Source: Ruminococcus sp. AF46-10NS (lineage in GTDB: Bacteria; Bacillota; Clostridia; Lachnospirales; Lachnospiraceae). From it: DNA of 64,000 nucleotides. Shown piece by piece: positions 46,488 through 55,861 of the stretch (the first letter of the stretch is position 1; every line of letters starts with the position of its first letter). The position numbers and the translations under genes were made by a program. Below the pieces are notes generated by a model. That model was not told the origin of the DNA. It made no database searches and worked only from the letters and a program-made list of their open reading frames with translations. The DNA is taken from the NCBI RefSeq assembly GCF_003474435.1, contig NZ_QRNF01000018.1, positions 5,415 through 69,414 on the forward strand, given 5' to 3'.

Positions 46488-47255
46488 ATGGATCCTGTCT
46501 TAAAAGTACGGGATGTGTGTCTTTCCTATCACACCTTATCCGGCGAGACACCCGCCCTTTCCCATATATCCTTTGACCTGATGCCTGGTGAATTCCTGTC
46601 CATTGTAGGACCTTCCGGCTGCGGAAAATCCACCCTTCTTAACCTTATCGCCGGCCTGATCGAACCGGAATGCGGCTCCATCACTCTGGAGGGAAAAACA
46701 GTTTCTTCCGGCAGTACGTCTGTTGGATACATGCTCCAGAAGGACCATCTTCTGGAATGGCGCAGCATCTATAAAAACATCCTCCTTGGCCTTGAGATCC
46801 GGGGAGAACTCACCCCTGAAAAGCTTGCACACGCAGAAGAGCTTCTTCACACCTACGGTCTTGACCGCTTTCGGGATGTCCATCCTTCCCAGCTTTCCGG
46901 CGGTATGCGCCAGCGCGCAGCACTGATCCGTACCCTTGTGCCGGAGCCTGAACTTTTACTTTTGGATGAGCCCTTTTCTGCGCTGGATTACCAGACACGG
47001 CTGAATGTCAGTGACGACATCGGAAAAATCCTCAAGAGCTCAGGCAAGCCTGCGATTCTGGTGACGCACGATATCTCTGAGGCTATCAGCATGGCTGACC
47101 GGGTACTGGTTCTTTCCGCCCGTCCTGCCACAGTTCAAAAAGTAGTAGATATCCATCTTTCTGTGGAAAAACGTACCCCTCTTACTTCCCGGAATGCTCC
47201 TGATTTCAAAAAATATTTCAATCTCATATGGAAGGAGCTGAACAAAAATGCCTGA
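46488..47255 (+). CDS. ABC importer ATPase, SsuB/TauB/ThiZ type
   Basis: 255 residues from ATG 46488 (GGAGG 9 nt upstream). Walker A VGPSGCGKSTLLNLIAGL, signature LSGGMRQRAALIRTL, Walker B ELLLLDEPFSALD, and switch His in VTHDISEAISMAD. The family energises uptake of nitrate, sulfonates, taurine or thiamine precursors. The permease gene overlaps its end by 8 nt. No binding-protein gene is adjacent, so substrate is open. Confidence 0.88.
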   Translation: MDPVLKVRDVCLSYHTLSGETPALSHISFDLMPGEFLSIVGPSGCGKSTLLNLIAGLIEPECGSITLEGKTVSSGSTSVGYMLQKDHLLEWRSIYKNILLGLEIRGELTPEKLAHAEELLHTYGLDRFRDVHPSQLSGGMRQRAALIRTLVPEPELLLLDEPFSALDYQTRLNVSDDIGKILKSSGKPAILVTHDISEAISMADRVLVLSARPATVQKVVDIHLSVEKRTPLTSRNAPDFKKYFNLIWKELNKNA

Positions 47256-48041
47256 AATCTCCACCCGACAGAAACAATATCTATCCCGGAAGAAAAAAGA
47301 AAAACACCTGATTTTTGCAGCGCGTATCCTTCTCTTTGTCCTGTTTATAGGACTCTGGGAAGTGTCCGCCTCCCGCGGATGGATCGACTCTTTTATTTTC
47401 AGCAGTCCATCCCTGATTGCAAAAACCTTCCTCACCATGTGCAGGGATCAGTCGCTTTTTTCCCATATTGCAGTTACGCTGGCAGAGACTCTTGTCAGTT
47501 TCTTTTTTGTTGTGATCCTGGGTGTAGGGACAGCTGTCCTTCTCTGGTGCTCTCCGCGGACTTCCCAGGTTCTGGAACCTTACCTTGTGGTTCTCAACAG
47601 TCTGCCGAAATCAGCTCTTGCACCACTTCTTATTGTGTGGCTCGGTGCCAATGAACGTACCATCGTTGTGGCCGGTATGTCCGTTGCCATCTTTGGCTCC
47701 ATCATCAATCTGTATTCCGGTTTCTGCCAGGTTGACCCGGATAAACTGAAACTGATCGAAACTCTTGGCGGACATAAAAAAGAGAAGCTGACAAAAATCG
47801 TTCTGCCTGCTTCTGTTCCTCTGATCTTAAGTGTTATGAAAGTAAATATCGGCCTTTGTCTGGTTGGTGTGATCATCGGCGAATTCATCGGTGCCAGAAA
47901 AGCCTTGGATATCTTATTATCTACGGCAGCCAGACCTTTAAGCTCACCTGGGTGCTGATGTCCATTGTGATCCTGTGCATCATTGCCATGGGTCTGTACG
48001 CAGTGCTGAACCTTGTAGAAAAGAGTGTTCAAAAGAAATAA
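47248..48041 (+). CDS. ABC importer permease, SsuC/TauC type, frameshifted
   Basis: BPD_transp_1 permease, 264 residues once repaired, with about six membrane segments and the EAA loop near ETLGGHKKEKLTKIVLPASV. The frame breaks at 47907-47908; adding one G (CCTTGGATATC to CCTTGGGATATC) restores GYLIIYGSQTFKLTWV and the last membrane segment. It overlaps the ATPase gene, as in a coupled pair. Confidence 0.86.
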
Positions 48042-48066
48042 TGAACCTCTTATTGTCACTGGTTAA

Positions 48067-48103
48067 AACAGCCAAAAGCAGCTTTGCTTCGCTTTTGGCT
48101 GTT
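48067..48103. terminator. Bidirectional terminator between permease and DUF3786 genes
   Basis: AACAGCCAAAAGC pairs with GCTTTTGGCTGTT between convergent genes. The minus-strand reading is followed by TTTAACC. Confidence 0.75.
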
Positions 48104-48106
48104 ATC

Positions 48107-48760
48107 TTAATGCATGTGGAAATTTTTTCCCCGGAGAGGCAAGCCTGCAATCTCTGCCAGACGTTTAATTCCTACGTCAGCAATGGATACTGCACTTTCC
48201 ACGTGATTGAAATCCGTTGCACTGTAATCAAAGAGAATGTTTCCTTCTGCTTCAAACTCCTCATCCCGATCCCAGAAAAAGAACCTCAGTGGAATGCACT
48301 GGAACGCTTTGATCTCATAGCCCACATCTCCCTGAGGAAGTCCTTTTCCTCCAAGTTTTATAAAAGCTTCCCGCAGCTCCTTCGCATGGCCGGAAAATGT
48401 TGCACTGAACACATCCGTCTCACCGATCTTGTATGCTGGTGCAAAAGGCCTGGCATTGCGAAGATCTGCAAAAGGAACCCACCTGTCCATAAAAAAAGCT
48501 CCTTCTTTTGCGTAGCCAAGGAGTGTATAAATATTTAGCATCTCCGTTGTGTCCGGCTCCTGATCCCCATCCAGGCTGCAGATACTTCCATCCTTTTCAC
48601 TGATCCCATATTTTCGTCCAAAATGCTCTATCGTCAGATATCCTTTTTCTTCTTTCAGCTCAGGAACCCGTCTTAACAGATCCTGCCGATCCATCTGCAT
48701 AAATTTATCCGCCCATTCCATGCAGAGCTTCACATAGTTGGAAATTTTTTCTTCCTGCAT
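48107..48760 (-). CDS. DUF3786 protein
   Basis: 217 residues, soluble, no signal peptide. Recognised as DUF3786 by its layout: YLTIEHFGRKYGISEKDGSI, then a Leu-rich middle (ILLY-type segment MLNIYTLLGYAKEG) and FQCIPLRFFFWDRDEEFEAE near the end. Function unknown; relatives in other anaerobes are often linked to corrinoid or redox proteins, but nothing here supports that. GGGAGG precedes ATG 48760. Confidence 0.75.
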   Translation of the reverse strand: MQEEKISNYVKLCMEWADKFMQMDRQDLLRRVPELKEEKGYLTIEHFGRKYGISEKDGSICSLDGDQEPDTTEMLNIYTLLGYAKEGAFFMDRWVPFADLRNARPFAPAYKIGETDVFSATFSGHAKELREAFIKLGGKGLPQGDVGYEIKAFQCIPLRFFFWDRDEEFEAEGNILFDYSATDFNHVESAVSIADVGIKRLAEIAGLPLRGKNFHMH

Positions 48761-48763
48761 CAC

Positions 48764-49087
48764 ATTTCCTCCCGAAGTATTTTGTTGTACTTTACGTGGT
48801 TTTTTTCAGAATACACTTTTCCCCTCTTATGCGCAAGCATATCCGGGCCTGAATGTTTCTGATTTTTTCTCCGGCATTGTGGACTGACTTTGTATGTTTC
48901 GTTCTTATCCGACAAATCATGTCATGAATTTTACTTATCTGCTAAAAATTTTAACACAAAAATAACGTTTTTTTGCACAAAAAACTAGATTTTCATTCCA
49001 AAAAGGTGTATAATATGAACAAAGTTTATCGTTTTAATGGTTAATTTTTTCCTGGCGGTAAACAAGAAATGAAAGTGAGGATTCGCC
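48764..49087. other. Gene-free intergenic stretch with the glgC promoter
   Basis: AT-rich, no open frame worth naming. On plus, TATAAT (49009-49014) with a weak TAGATT (48986-48991) at 17 nt forms the likely glgC promoter, and a leader of about 70 nt follows. No riboswitch was recognised. Confidence 0.5.
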
Positions 49088-50227
49088 ATGAAACAAAACA
49101 GTATGTTAGCAATGATCCTGGCCGGTGGAAGAGGAAGTCGTCTTCACGAGTTGACGAATAAAGTTGCCAAGCCAGCCGTTGGTTATGGCGGTAAATACCG
49201 TATCGTGGATTTTCCGCTCAGTAACTGTGCCAACAGCGGCATTGATGTCGTAGGTGTACTGACACAGTATGAATCAGTTTTACTGAACAGCTATGTAGCA
49301 GCCGGTGGCCGCTGGGGCCTTGATGCCAAGGACAGCGGAGTTTATGTACTTCCTCCACGTGAGAAGGCTGATGCCGGTCTGGATGTATACCGTGGAACAG
49401 CTGATGCGATCTCTCAGAATATTGATTTCATCGACTCACAGAACCCGGAATACCTTCTGATCCTTTCCGGTGACCACATCTATAAGATGAATTATGCAAA
49501 GATGCTTGATGACCATATCCAGCATAAGGCAGATGCCACTATTGCAGTTATCGAGGTTCCCATGAAGGAAGCCAGCCGTTTCGGTATCATGAACACCGGT
49601 GAAGATGACCGCATCGTGGAATTTGAAGAGAAACCGGAACACCCGAAGAGCAATCTTGCCTCCATGGGTATCTACATATTCAACTGGAAGCTTCTGCGCA
49701 AGCTCCTGCTGGCAGATATCAAAAATCCAGATTCCAATCACGATTTCGGTAAAGACATCATCCCTACACTCCTTGCACAGGACAAGGCACTCTACGCCTA
49801 CAAGTTCAAAGGCTACTGGAAGGATGTAGGAACCATTGATTCCCTCTGGGAAGCAAACATGGATCTTCTCAGTCCAAACAGTGAACTGGATCTTAACGAT
49901 CCTACCTGGAAGATCTACACTGAGGATGCTACATCTCTTCCACAGTATATCTGTGATACCGCTGTGATCAACACTGCTTTCATCACTCAGGGCTGTGTTG
50001 TGGAGGGTGAGATCACCAACTCCGTACTTTTCACAGGCGTCAAGGTCGGTCCTGGTGCCAAGATCATCGACAGTGTCCTGATGCCGGGTGTTGTTGTCGA
50101 GGCAGGTGCCGTTGTCCAGCGTGCTCTCGTTGCAGGCGGAGTCGTGATCGGTGCCAACGCTCGTGTCGGTTCCAAAGACAGTGAGCATATCGAACTTGTA
50201 TCAAAACGTGTAAAGGGGGCTGAGTAA
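49088..50227 (+). CDS. glgC: Glucose-1-phosphate adenylyltransferase, catalytic subunit
   Basis: Makes ADP-glucose for glycogen. 379 residues: nucleotide loop [40 protein letters not shown] and [11 protein letters not shown], then a C-terminal beta helix ([20 protein letters not shown]). Catalytic residues are intact. glgD follows after 1 nt; the two form the heteromeric enzyme known in Firmicutes. Confidence 0.95.
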   Translation: MKQNSMLAMILAGGRGSRLHELTNKVAKPAVGYGGKYRIVDFPLSNCANSGIDVVGVLTQYESVLLNSYVAAGGRWGLDAKDSGVYVLPPREKADAGLDVYRGTADAISQNIDFIDSQNPEYLLILSGDHIYKMNYAKMLDDHIQHKADATIAVIEVPMKEASRFGIMNTGEDDRIVEFEEKPEHPKSNLASMGIYIFNWKLLRKLLLADIKNPDSNHDFGKDIIPTLLAQDKALYAYKFKGYWKDVGTIDSLWEANMDLLSPNSELDLNDPTWKIYTEDATSLPQYICDTAVINTAFITQGCVVEGEITNSVLFTGVKVGPGAKIIDSVLMPGVVVEAGAVVQRALVAGGVVIGANARVGSKDSEHIELVSKRVKGAE

Positions 50228-50228
50228 T

Positions 50229-51350
50229 ATGTTTAAAGCATTTGGAATCGTGAATTCCTCAGAAAGAAATATCCATGTGGAGGGGCTTCAGGACTACCGT
50301 GCGATCGGCGCCTTTTCATTTCTCGGAAGATATCGTGTCATCGACTTCCCGATCTCAAATATGACCAACAGCGGAATTGAGTACATTCAGGTCTATGTAA
50401 AGAACAAACCCCGTTCTCTTGTAGAACATCTCGGAACCGGACGTCACTACAACATCAACTCCAAGAGCGGTAATCTCCAACTCCTCTTTTCAGAACATTC
50501 CGGAGTCAACGATATCTATAACACCGATATCGACAACTACTACTCCAATCTGGAGTGCATCGAAGCAGTTCATTATCCGTATGTTGTTATCGCTCCGAAT
50601 TACATGATCTACACCACCGACTATTCCAAGCTGATCGATGCCCATATCGAATCCGGTGCAGATGTGACCATGCTTTATCATTCCGTTGATAATGCCAAGG
50701 AGAACCATCTGAACTGCCACATCCTGAACCTGAACCGTCAGAAGGGTGTTCTCTCCATTGAGCACAACCACGGCAATGCAAAGAACCGCAACATTTTCAT
50801 GGATACCTACGTAATGAGCAAGGAGCTTTTCATCAGCCTCATCCATAAGGCAAAAGAGATCTCCTCTCTTTATACCCTTGCAGACGTGATCAATGCCGGC
50901 TGCAGAGACGGTGAGCTGGATGTACGTGGTGTATCCCATCGCGGATATTTTGCATCGATCACTGATTTCAAGAGCTATCACGATGCAAATATGAATCTGA
51001 TTGACTACAAAACTGCAACGGATCTTTTCCATGATAACTGGCCAATCTATACACGCACCAATAACTCCTGCCCGACCCATTATTTTGACACAGCCAATGT
51101 TTCCAACTCCGTTATCTCCAACGGCTCCATGATCGAGGGAACGGTAGAGAATTCTATTGTCGGACGTGGCTGTACCATCAAAAAGGGCGCTGTTATCAAG
51201 AACTGTGTAGTTCTTGCAGACTGCACCATCGGTGAGAATGTCCATATCGAAAATCTGGTGGTAGACAAGCATGCCAAGATCACGCATGCCAAGGAGATCA
51301 TCCGTCCTGCGGATGAGCCTGGCTACATCAAACGTAACGATACACTGTAA
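50229..51350 (+). CDS. glgD: Glucose-1-phosphate adenylyltransferase, regulatory subunit
   Basis: 373 residues homologous to GlgC, but the nucleotide loop is lost: the N-terminus reads MFKAFGIVNSSERNIHVEGL instead of a GGxGxRL loop. GlgD is therefore the non-catalytic partner that modulates GlgC. Fold otherwise kept (RYRVIDFPISNMTNSGI; C-terminal beta helix SVISNGSMIEGTVENSIVG). Confidence 0.93.
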   Translation: MFKAFGIVNSSERNIHVEGLQDYRAIGAFSFLGRYRVIDFPISNMTNSGIEYIQVYVKNKPRSLVEHLGTGRHYNINSKSGNLQLLFSEHSGVNDIYNTDIDNYYSNLECIEAVHYPYVVIAPNYMIYTTDYSKLIDAHIESGADVTMLYHSVDNAKENHLNCHILNLNRQKGVLSIEHNHGNAKNRNIFMDTYVMSKELFISLIHKAKEISSLYTLADVINAGCRDGELDVRGVSHRGYFASITDFKSYHDANMNLIDYKTATDLFHDNWPIYTRTNNSCPTHYFDTANVSNSVISNGSMIEGTVENSIVGRGCTIKKGAVIKNCVVLADCTIGENVHIENLVVDKHAKITHAKEIIRPADEPGYIKRNDTL

Positions 51351-51362
51351 TATTCATATATA

Positions 51363-51403
51363 ATAAGGCCTCCGGTTCCTGTGTTACGAACCGGAGCCTT
51401 ATT
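51363..51403 (+). terminator. Terminator of glgC-glgD
   Basis: AATAAGG-CTCCGGTTC pairs with GAACCGGAG-CCTTATT, then TATC. It lies just before the convergent gene at 51436. Confidence 0.85.
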
Positions 51404-51435
51404 TATCTCTGTACTCAGCTAAGCATATGGATCCA

Positions 51436-52143
51436 TCATTTCAGAACAGACTGGATCCATTTCAACGCATTATCCTTATTCTTCACATTACCCGGAAGGC
51501 AGATGCACACCGGATCATATCTCAGGCCAAATTCCTCTGCCACACAGCTGCTGTCAAGCTCCAGATGCTGATCATCCACAGCGCCCAGAGACTCAAACAC
51601 CTCATCTCCAAACGTTTCCCTGAGATCTGCATACATTCCGCTGTCTTTCTCATGTTCATAGAGTTCCTTCGGCATGATCAGGACATCAACGGTAGCACTC
51701 TGGATTTCCGTCACATATGCGATCCTGGCATAGTAATCAAAATCCTCTCCTGTCTCGTCCGTCATCAGATTCTGCGCCACACTGACTTCTGCATATTTAT
51801 CCTCTGTTCCCAGTGTCTTCAGAGCATCCTCTTCCACCTTCTCAGAGTCAAAATTCCCTGCATTCACCACCGCAATGGAAAGCACCGTCTTCATCTGTGC
51901 GTGCCGGTAAATATTCACTCCTAGGCAGACTCCGCCAATGGCAAGAAGCACGCACAGCATATGTATCTTATAATACATCCAGATATACTGAATCTTCTTC
52001 CCTGTTCCCATTCCCTTCAGTTTCTCTTTTTCGATCCGGCGGCGTTCCTTCTTCGTCAGATCAGTTTCGTTGGGCATCTCCGGATTCAGTACACTCTCAT
52101 CGTGTCCGTCACTGCCGGCCTCCGCTCTGTTTTGTAAATCCAT
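51436..52143 (-). CDS. Uncharacterised single-pass membrane protein
   Basis: 235 residues. An acidic N-terminus (1-30) and a basic helix (KKERRRIEKEKLKGMGTGKK) lead to one membrane segment (about 58-80, IHMLCVLLAIGGVCLGVNIY) and a soluble outer domain of about 150 residues (VLSIAVVNAGNFDSEKVEED, TEIQSATVDVLIMPKELYEH). The outer part resembles a degenerate periplasmic-binding fold, but I do not recognise a family. It follows the acyltransferase by 170 nt on the same strand. Confidence 0.7.
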   Translation of the reverse strand: MDLQNRAEAGSDGHDESVLNPEMPNETDLTKKERRRIEKEKLKGMGTGKKIQYIWMYYKIHMLCVLLAIGGVCLGVNIYRHAQMKTVLSIAVVNAGNFDSEKVEEDALKTLGTEDKYAEVSVAQNLMTDETGEDFDYYARIAYVTEIQSATVDVLIMPKELYEHEKDSGMYADLRETFGDEVFESLGAVDDQHLELDSSCVAEEFGLRYDPVCICLPGNVKNKDNALKWIQSVLK

Positions 52144-52313
52144 AAAACTCTCCTTTGTCTTTCATGTCTCAGTATTTTTTACCCTGAAGCAGGATATTCC
52201 AGTCGTTTTCCCCGCATCCTCCGGGTGGGTGCTGTGACTTATCAATAAAGGATATTTTAGCATATTTTGGTACAAAATCACAGCGCATAAATATGAAAAT
52301 ACCATAAACTCTT

Positions 52314-53311
52314 CTATTCCCGGCAGATCCTCATTCCATATCCATACATTACCGCCACAGCAGTCACAAGAACACAGACCATCACCGGTCTCATCCACAA
52401 ATATAAGAGATTTTTCTCAATTCCTGCTGCCACAGCCACATCCTTCAGGATGTCAGCCACACAGAGATGGAACAGATAAATAAAAAATGCATATTTCTGA
52501 CCGATGGCTGCCGGAAGCTCGGGCACTTTCCGATCCTTTCCCATGATCGCAATGAGAAAAAGACCAACAGCCATAAGTACGGAGCCCAGAAACAATTCCA
52601 GTTTGCCAAAATACCGATATTCCAGCAGACTTATGATCCCGCCGACAGCTGCCATGCCATACAAAAGAAACACTTTTTTTCCTGCAAAACAGGCTTCCAG
52701 CTTTTCCTGATATCTGTGTATCAGATGTCCCCACATAAAAAACGGAAATCCGGTAAACAGATAGTTGCGAAACTGCATAACACGGAAATGCTTTTCCGGG
52801 AACAGGAAGGTCGAAAATTCCTCCATTCCGAAATGGATCAGAATAAGCACCGGTATCAGAACATATACCTGCTTACAAATCCGGAATCTTGCTGCCAGGG
52901 CAAAAAGAAGATAACAATAGAGCAGTGCCGGGAGAAACCACAGATGCCATTTCACCTGAGAGCTGTTATTATATAGAAGAAACTGGCGGATATGCTCCCC
53001 TGAAATCAGGCTTCCAGCCATTCCTTCTGGCTTGCTCCGTCGATGTGGTTCTGGATCAGCTCCCACAGACAGCAGACCGGAAATGCCACAAGCATCAGCT
53101 TCAGAACATGCCGGATCTTTTTTCCGGTTCTTATAAATTCCGTATCATCGCCACGGAAACAAAAATATCCGGATACCATAAAAAACACAGGTACTGCAAA
53201 TCTGGCAAGTACATTGGCTATAATTCCGGCATTTCCCGGAAAATGGACGTGAAGAAGCACAACTGCATAAGCACAGATCGCCTTTACCATATCCAGAGTA
53301 CGGTTTCGCAT
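52314..53311 (-). CDS. Acyltransferase-3 family membrane protein, frameshifted
   Basis: An integral membrane O-acyltransferase, 332 residues once joined, about ten membrane segments. The family start is clear: RNRTLDMVKAICAYAVVLLH with catalytic His, then FMVSGYFCF, and in the second frame WHLWFLPALLYCYLLFAL. The break at 53009-53010 is repaired by one C (GCCTGATT to GCCCTGATT), reading WLEALISGEHIRQF. Such enzymes acetylate cell-wall or exopolysaccharide sugars, fitting the surface genes to the right. Confidence 0.85.
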
Positions 53312-53430
53312 AAAAATTACTCCTTTTTATATCGAACGCTTATCCCGGAAATATGATTCCAGGGTTCCCTTTTTTTCGAAACGATATACTAACAAACCAG
53401 CAGAATTTTGTCAATGCTGTTTTTCTCCTG

Positions 53431-53480
53431 TACGGTTTACTCTTATACGGTTTACTCTTATACGGTTTACTCTTGTACGG
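53431..53480 (+). repeat. 15-bp tandem repeat before the MerR-type gene
   Basis: TACGGTTTACTCTTA occurs twice exactly (53431-53460), then once as TACGGTTTACTCTTG (53461-53475), then a partial TACGGCTT. The third unit supplies the -35 box TTGTAC of the next gene. Confidence 0.85.
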
Positions 53481-53501
53481 CTTCCGGATCTGAATTATAA
53501 T
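53473..53501 (+). promoter_or_regulatory. Promoter of the MerR-methyltransferase gene
   Basis: TTGTAC (53473-53478), 17 nt, TATAAT (53496-53501). Each upstream repeat unit carries TTATAC at the same phase, so extra weak -35 boxes lie 15 and 30 bp upstream. Confidence 0.7.
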
Positions 53502-53560
53502 TCTTTTATGACTTCTATGACAGGATGTTTGTTATTTCCTCAGAAAGGATTCTATTTTTT

Positions 53561-54742
53561 ATGAAAAAAGACGGCTACTACTCTTCCGGCGAATTTGCAC
53601 GCATGGCTCATGTTACCCTGCGCACAGTCCGCTATTATGATAAACAGGATATCCTGAAACCTTCTCTGGTCACAGAATCCGGTGCACGTTTTTATACAGA
53701 TGAGGATTTTGCAAGGCTCCAGCAGATCCTGCTTCTGAAATACCTTGGTTTTTCCCTGGATGATATCCGTGAAATGACGATCGGCGATTCTGACTACCAT
53801 TTCATGCTCAATTCCCTAAATATCCAGCTCAGACTTGTGCGCGACCGAATTGAGCAGATGCAGCTTGTGGAAAAAGCCATCCAGGATACAGCGCAGGCAA
53901 TCCAGGAAAAGCACACCATCGACTGGAGTCAGATGCTGAACCTGATCCACCTTACAGGCATGGAAAAAAGCCTCAAGAACCAGTATCAGAATGCCACCAA
54001 TATTTCCTCCAGGATCAACCTCCACAGCCTTTATTCACAAAACAAACAGGGCTGGTTTCCATGGATTTTTCAGCAGTGCCACATTAAACCGAGACTTCGT
54101 ATCCTGGAACTGGGCTGCGGTGACGGAACTCTCTGGACTGACAATCTGGCTCTGATCCCGGAAGATATCTCCATTACACTTTCTGACATCTCCAGCGGCA
54201 TGCTCCGCGATGCCAGACGCGCTATCGGTTCCTCTGATACCCGTTTTGCTTTCCGGGCTTTTGACTGCAAAAAAATTCCTTACAAAGATGAAAGCTTTGA
54301 TCTGGTGATCGCCAACCATGTGCTTTTTTACTGTGATGATATTCCTGCCGTGCTGAAAGAGATCTGCCGCGTGCTTTCCCCTGAAGGACATTTTCTCTGC
54401 AGTGCCTACGGGAAAGCCCATATGCAGGAAGTCAGCCAGCTTGTAGAAGATTTTGACAACCGTATCGTTCTCTCCGCTGATAAACTTTATGAACGTTTCG
54501 GAAGAGAAAACGGCAGGAAAATCCTGGAGCCTTTTTTCCCGGATGCAAAATGGCTCTCCTATGAAGATTTTCTCCTGGTCCAGGATGCGGAGCCGCTGAT
54601 TTCCTATGTTCTCTCCTGTCATGGCAATCAGAATCAGTATATTCTTGACCACTACAAAGAATTCCGAGCCTTTGCTACAAAAAAAACTGCCAAAGGTTTC
54701 CGTATTACCAAGGATGCCGGCGTATTTCTTTGTGAAAAATAG
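53561..54742 (+). CDS. MerR-family regulator fused to a SAM methyltransferase
   Basis: 393 residues. The N-terminal MerR HTH (YYSSGEFARMAHVTLRTVRY, FYTDEDFARLQQILLLKYLG) and its dimer helix (to about 120) are followed by a class I methyltransferase from about 175 (LRILELGCGDGTLW as SAM motif I, FDLVIANHVLFYCDD, and LSPEGHFLCSAYG). A ligand-sensing role for the methyltransferase part is possible. Start at 53561 after AAAGGA. A MerR-style promoter lies right after its stop. Confidence 0.87.
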   Translation: MKKDGYYSSGEFARMAHVTLRTVRYYDKQDILKPSLVTESGARFYTDEDFARLQQILLLKYLGFSLDDIREMTIGDSDYHFMLNSLNIQLRLVRDRIEQMQLVEKAIQDTAQAIQEKHTIDWSQMLNLIHLTGMEKSLKNQYQNATNISSRINLHSLYSQNKQGWFPWIFQQCHIKPRLRILELGCGDGTLWTDNLALIPEDISITLSDISSGMLRDARRAIGSSDTRFAFRAFDCKKIPYKDESFDLVIANHVLFYCDDIPAVLKEICRVLSPEGHFLCSAYGKAHMQEVSQLVEDFDNRIVLSADKLYERFGRENGRKILEPFFPDAKWLSYEDFLLVQDAEPLISYVLSCHGNQNQYILDHYKEFRAFATKKTAKGFRITKDAGVFLCEK

Positions 54743-54771
54743 ACAAAAATAAAAAACATGAAAAAAGTCTC

Positions 54772-54802
54772 TTGAAAGTAACCCAACGTCACCTTTTATA
54801 AT
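54772..54802 (+). promoter_or_regulatory. rfbA promoter with 19-bp spacer and inverted repeat
   Basis: TTGAAA (54772-54777), 19 nt, TATAAT (54797-54802). The spacer region holds an imperfect dyad, AAAGTAAC-CCAAC-GTCACCTT (54775-54795; 6 of 8 paired positions). Long spacers with a central dyad are the hallmark of promoters activated by MerR-family proteins, and such a gene lies 30 bp upstream. Confidence 0.6.
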
Positions 54803-54867
54803 GAAACTACAGTAACCAAGTGCAGGTACGTCAATGCTGCACATGACAAATGCAAAGGAGAAATGAT

Positions 54868-55764
54868 ATGAAAGGAATTATTTTAGCCGGTGGATCAGGA
54901 ACACGTCTTTACCCGCTTACCATGGTAACATCCAAACAGCTTCTGCCGATTTATGACAAACCGATGATCTACTATCCGATGTCCGTTCTTATGAATGCAG
55001 GCATCCGTGATATCCTGATCATTTCCACACCACAGGATACTCCAAGATTCGAGGAACTTCTCGGCGATGGCCATCAGTTCGGTGTAAACCTTACCTATGC
55101 TGTACAGCCAAGCCCGGACGGGCTGGCTCAGGCATTCATTATCGGCGAGGAATTCATCGGAAATGATACTGTATGCATGGTTCTTGGAGACAACATTTTC
55201 GCAGGACATGGACTTAAGAAGCGTCTCAAAGCTGCTGTTGACAATGCAGAATCCGGCAAAGGTGCTACTGTTTTCGGATACTATGTAGATGATCCGGAGC
55301 GTTTCGGAATCGTAGAATTCGACCAGAACGGAAAAGCTGTTTCTATTGAAGAGAAACCGGCACAGCCAAAAAGCAACTACTGCGTAACAGGTCTTTACTT
55401 CTACGACAACAAAGTTGTTGAGTATGCAAAGAATCTGAAACCAAGTGCAAGAGGCGAGCTTGAGATCACAGACCTGAACCGCATCTATCTTGAGAAAGGT
55501 CAGCTGAATGTTGAGCTTCTGGGACAGGGATTTACATGGCTGGATACCGGTACACATGAAAGCCTTGTTGAGGCAACCAACTTCGTAAAAACCATGGAGC
55601 AGCATCAGCACCGTAAGATCGCGTGCCTTGAAGAGATCGCATACTTAAATGGCTGGATCACAAAAGATGACGTTCTCAAAGTTTATGAAGTCCTCAAGAA
55701 AAACCAGTATGGACAGTATCTGAAGGATGTTCTGGATGGTAAATATCTGGACGCACTTCACTGA
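54868..55764 (+). CDS. rfbA: Glucose-1-phosphate thymidylyltransferase
   Basis: First step of dTDP-rhamnose synthesis. 298 residues: [52 protein letters not shown] and [16 protein letters not shown], all as in RmlA. GGAGA before ATG 54868. First of rfbA-rfbB-rfbD. Confidence 0.96.
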   Translation: MKGIILAGGSGTRLYPLTMVTSKQLLPIYDKPMIYYPMSVLMNAGIRDILIISTPQDTPRFEELLGDGHQFGVNLTYAVQPSPDGLAQAFIIGEEFIGNDTVCMVLGDNIFAGHGLKKRLKAAVDNAESGKGATVFGYYVDDPERFGIVEFDQNGKAVSIEEKPAQPKSNYCVTGLYFYDNKVVEYAKNLKPSARGELEITDLNRIYLEKGQLNVELLGQGFTWLDTGTHESLVEATNFVKTMEQHQHRKIACLEEIAYLNGWITKDDVLKVYEVLKKNQYGQYLKDVLDGKYLDALH

Positions 55765-55861
55765 GACAGACGTTTTCACAGTTTCATAACACTATAATTC
55801 ATCTGTAGATTCTGTTTCTGCTGAGTCTGCAGCAGATCAACTATATTAAAGGAGATTTTTT

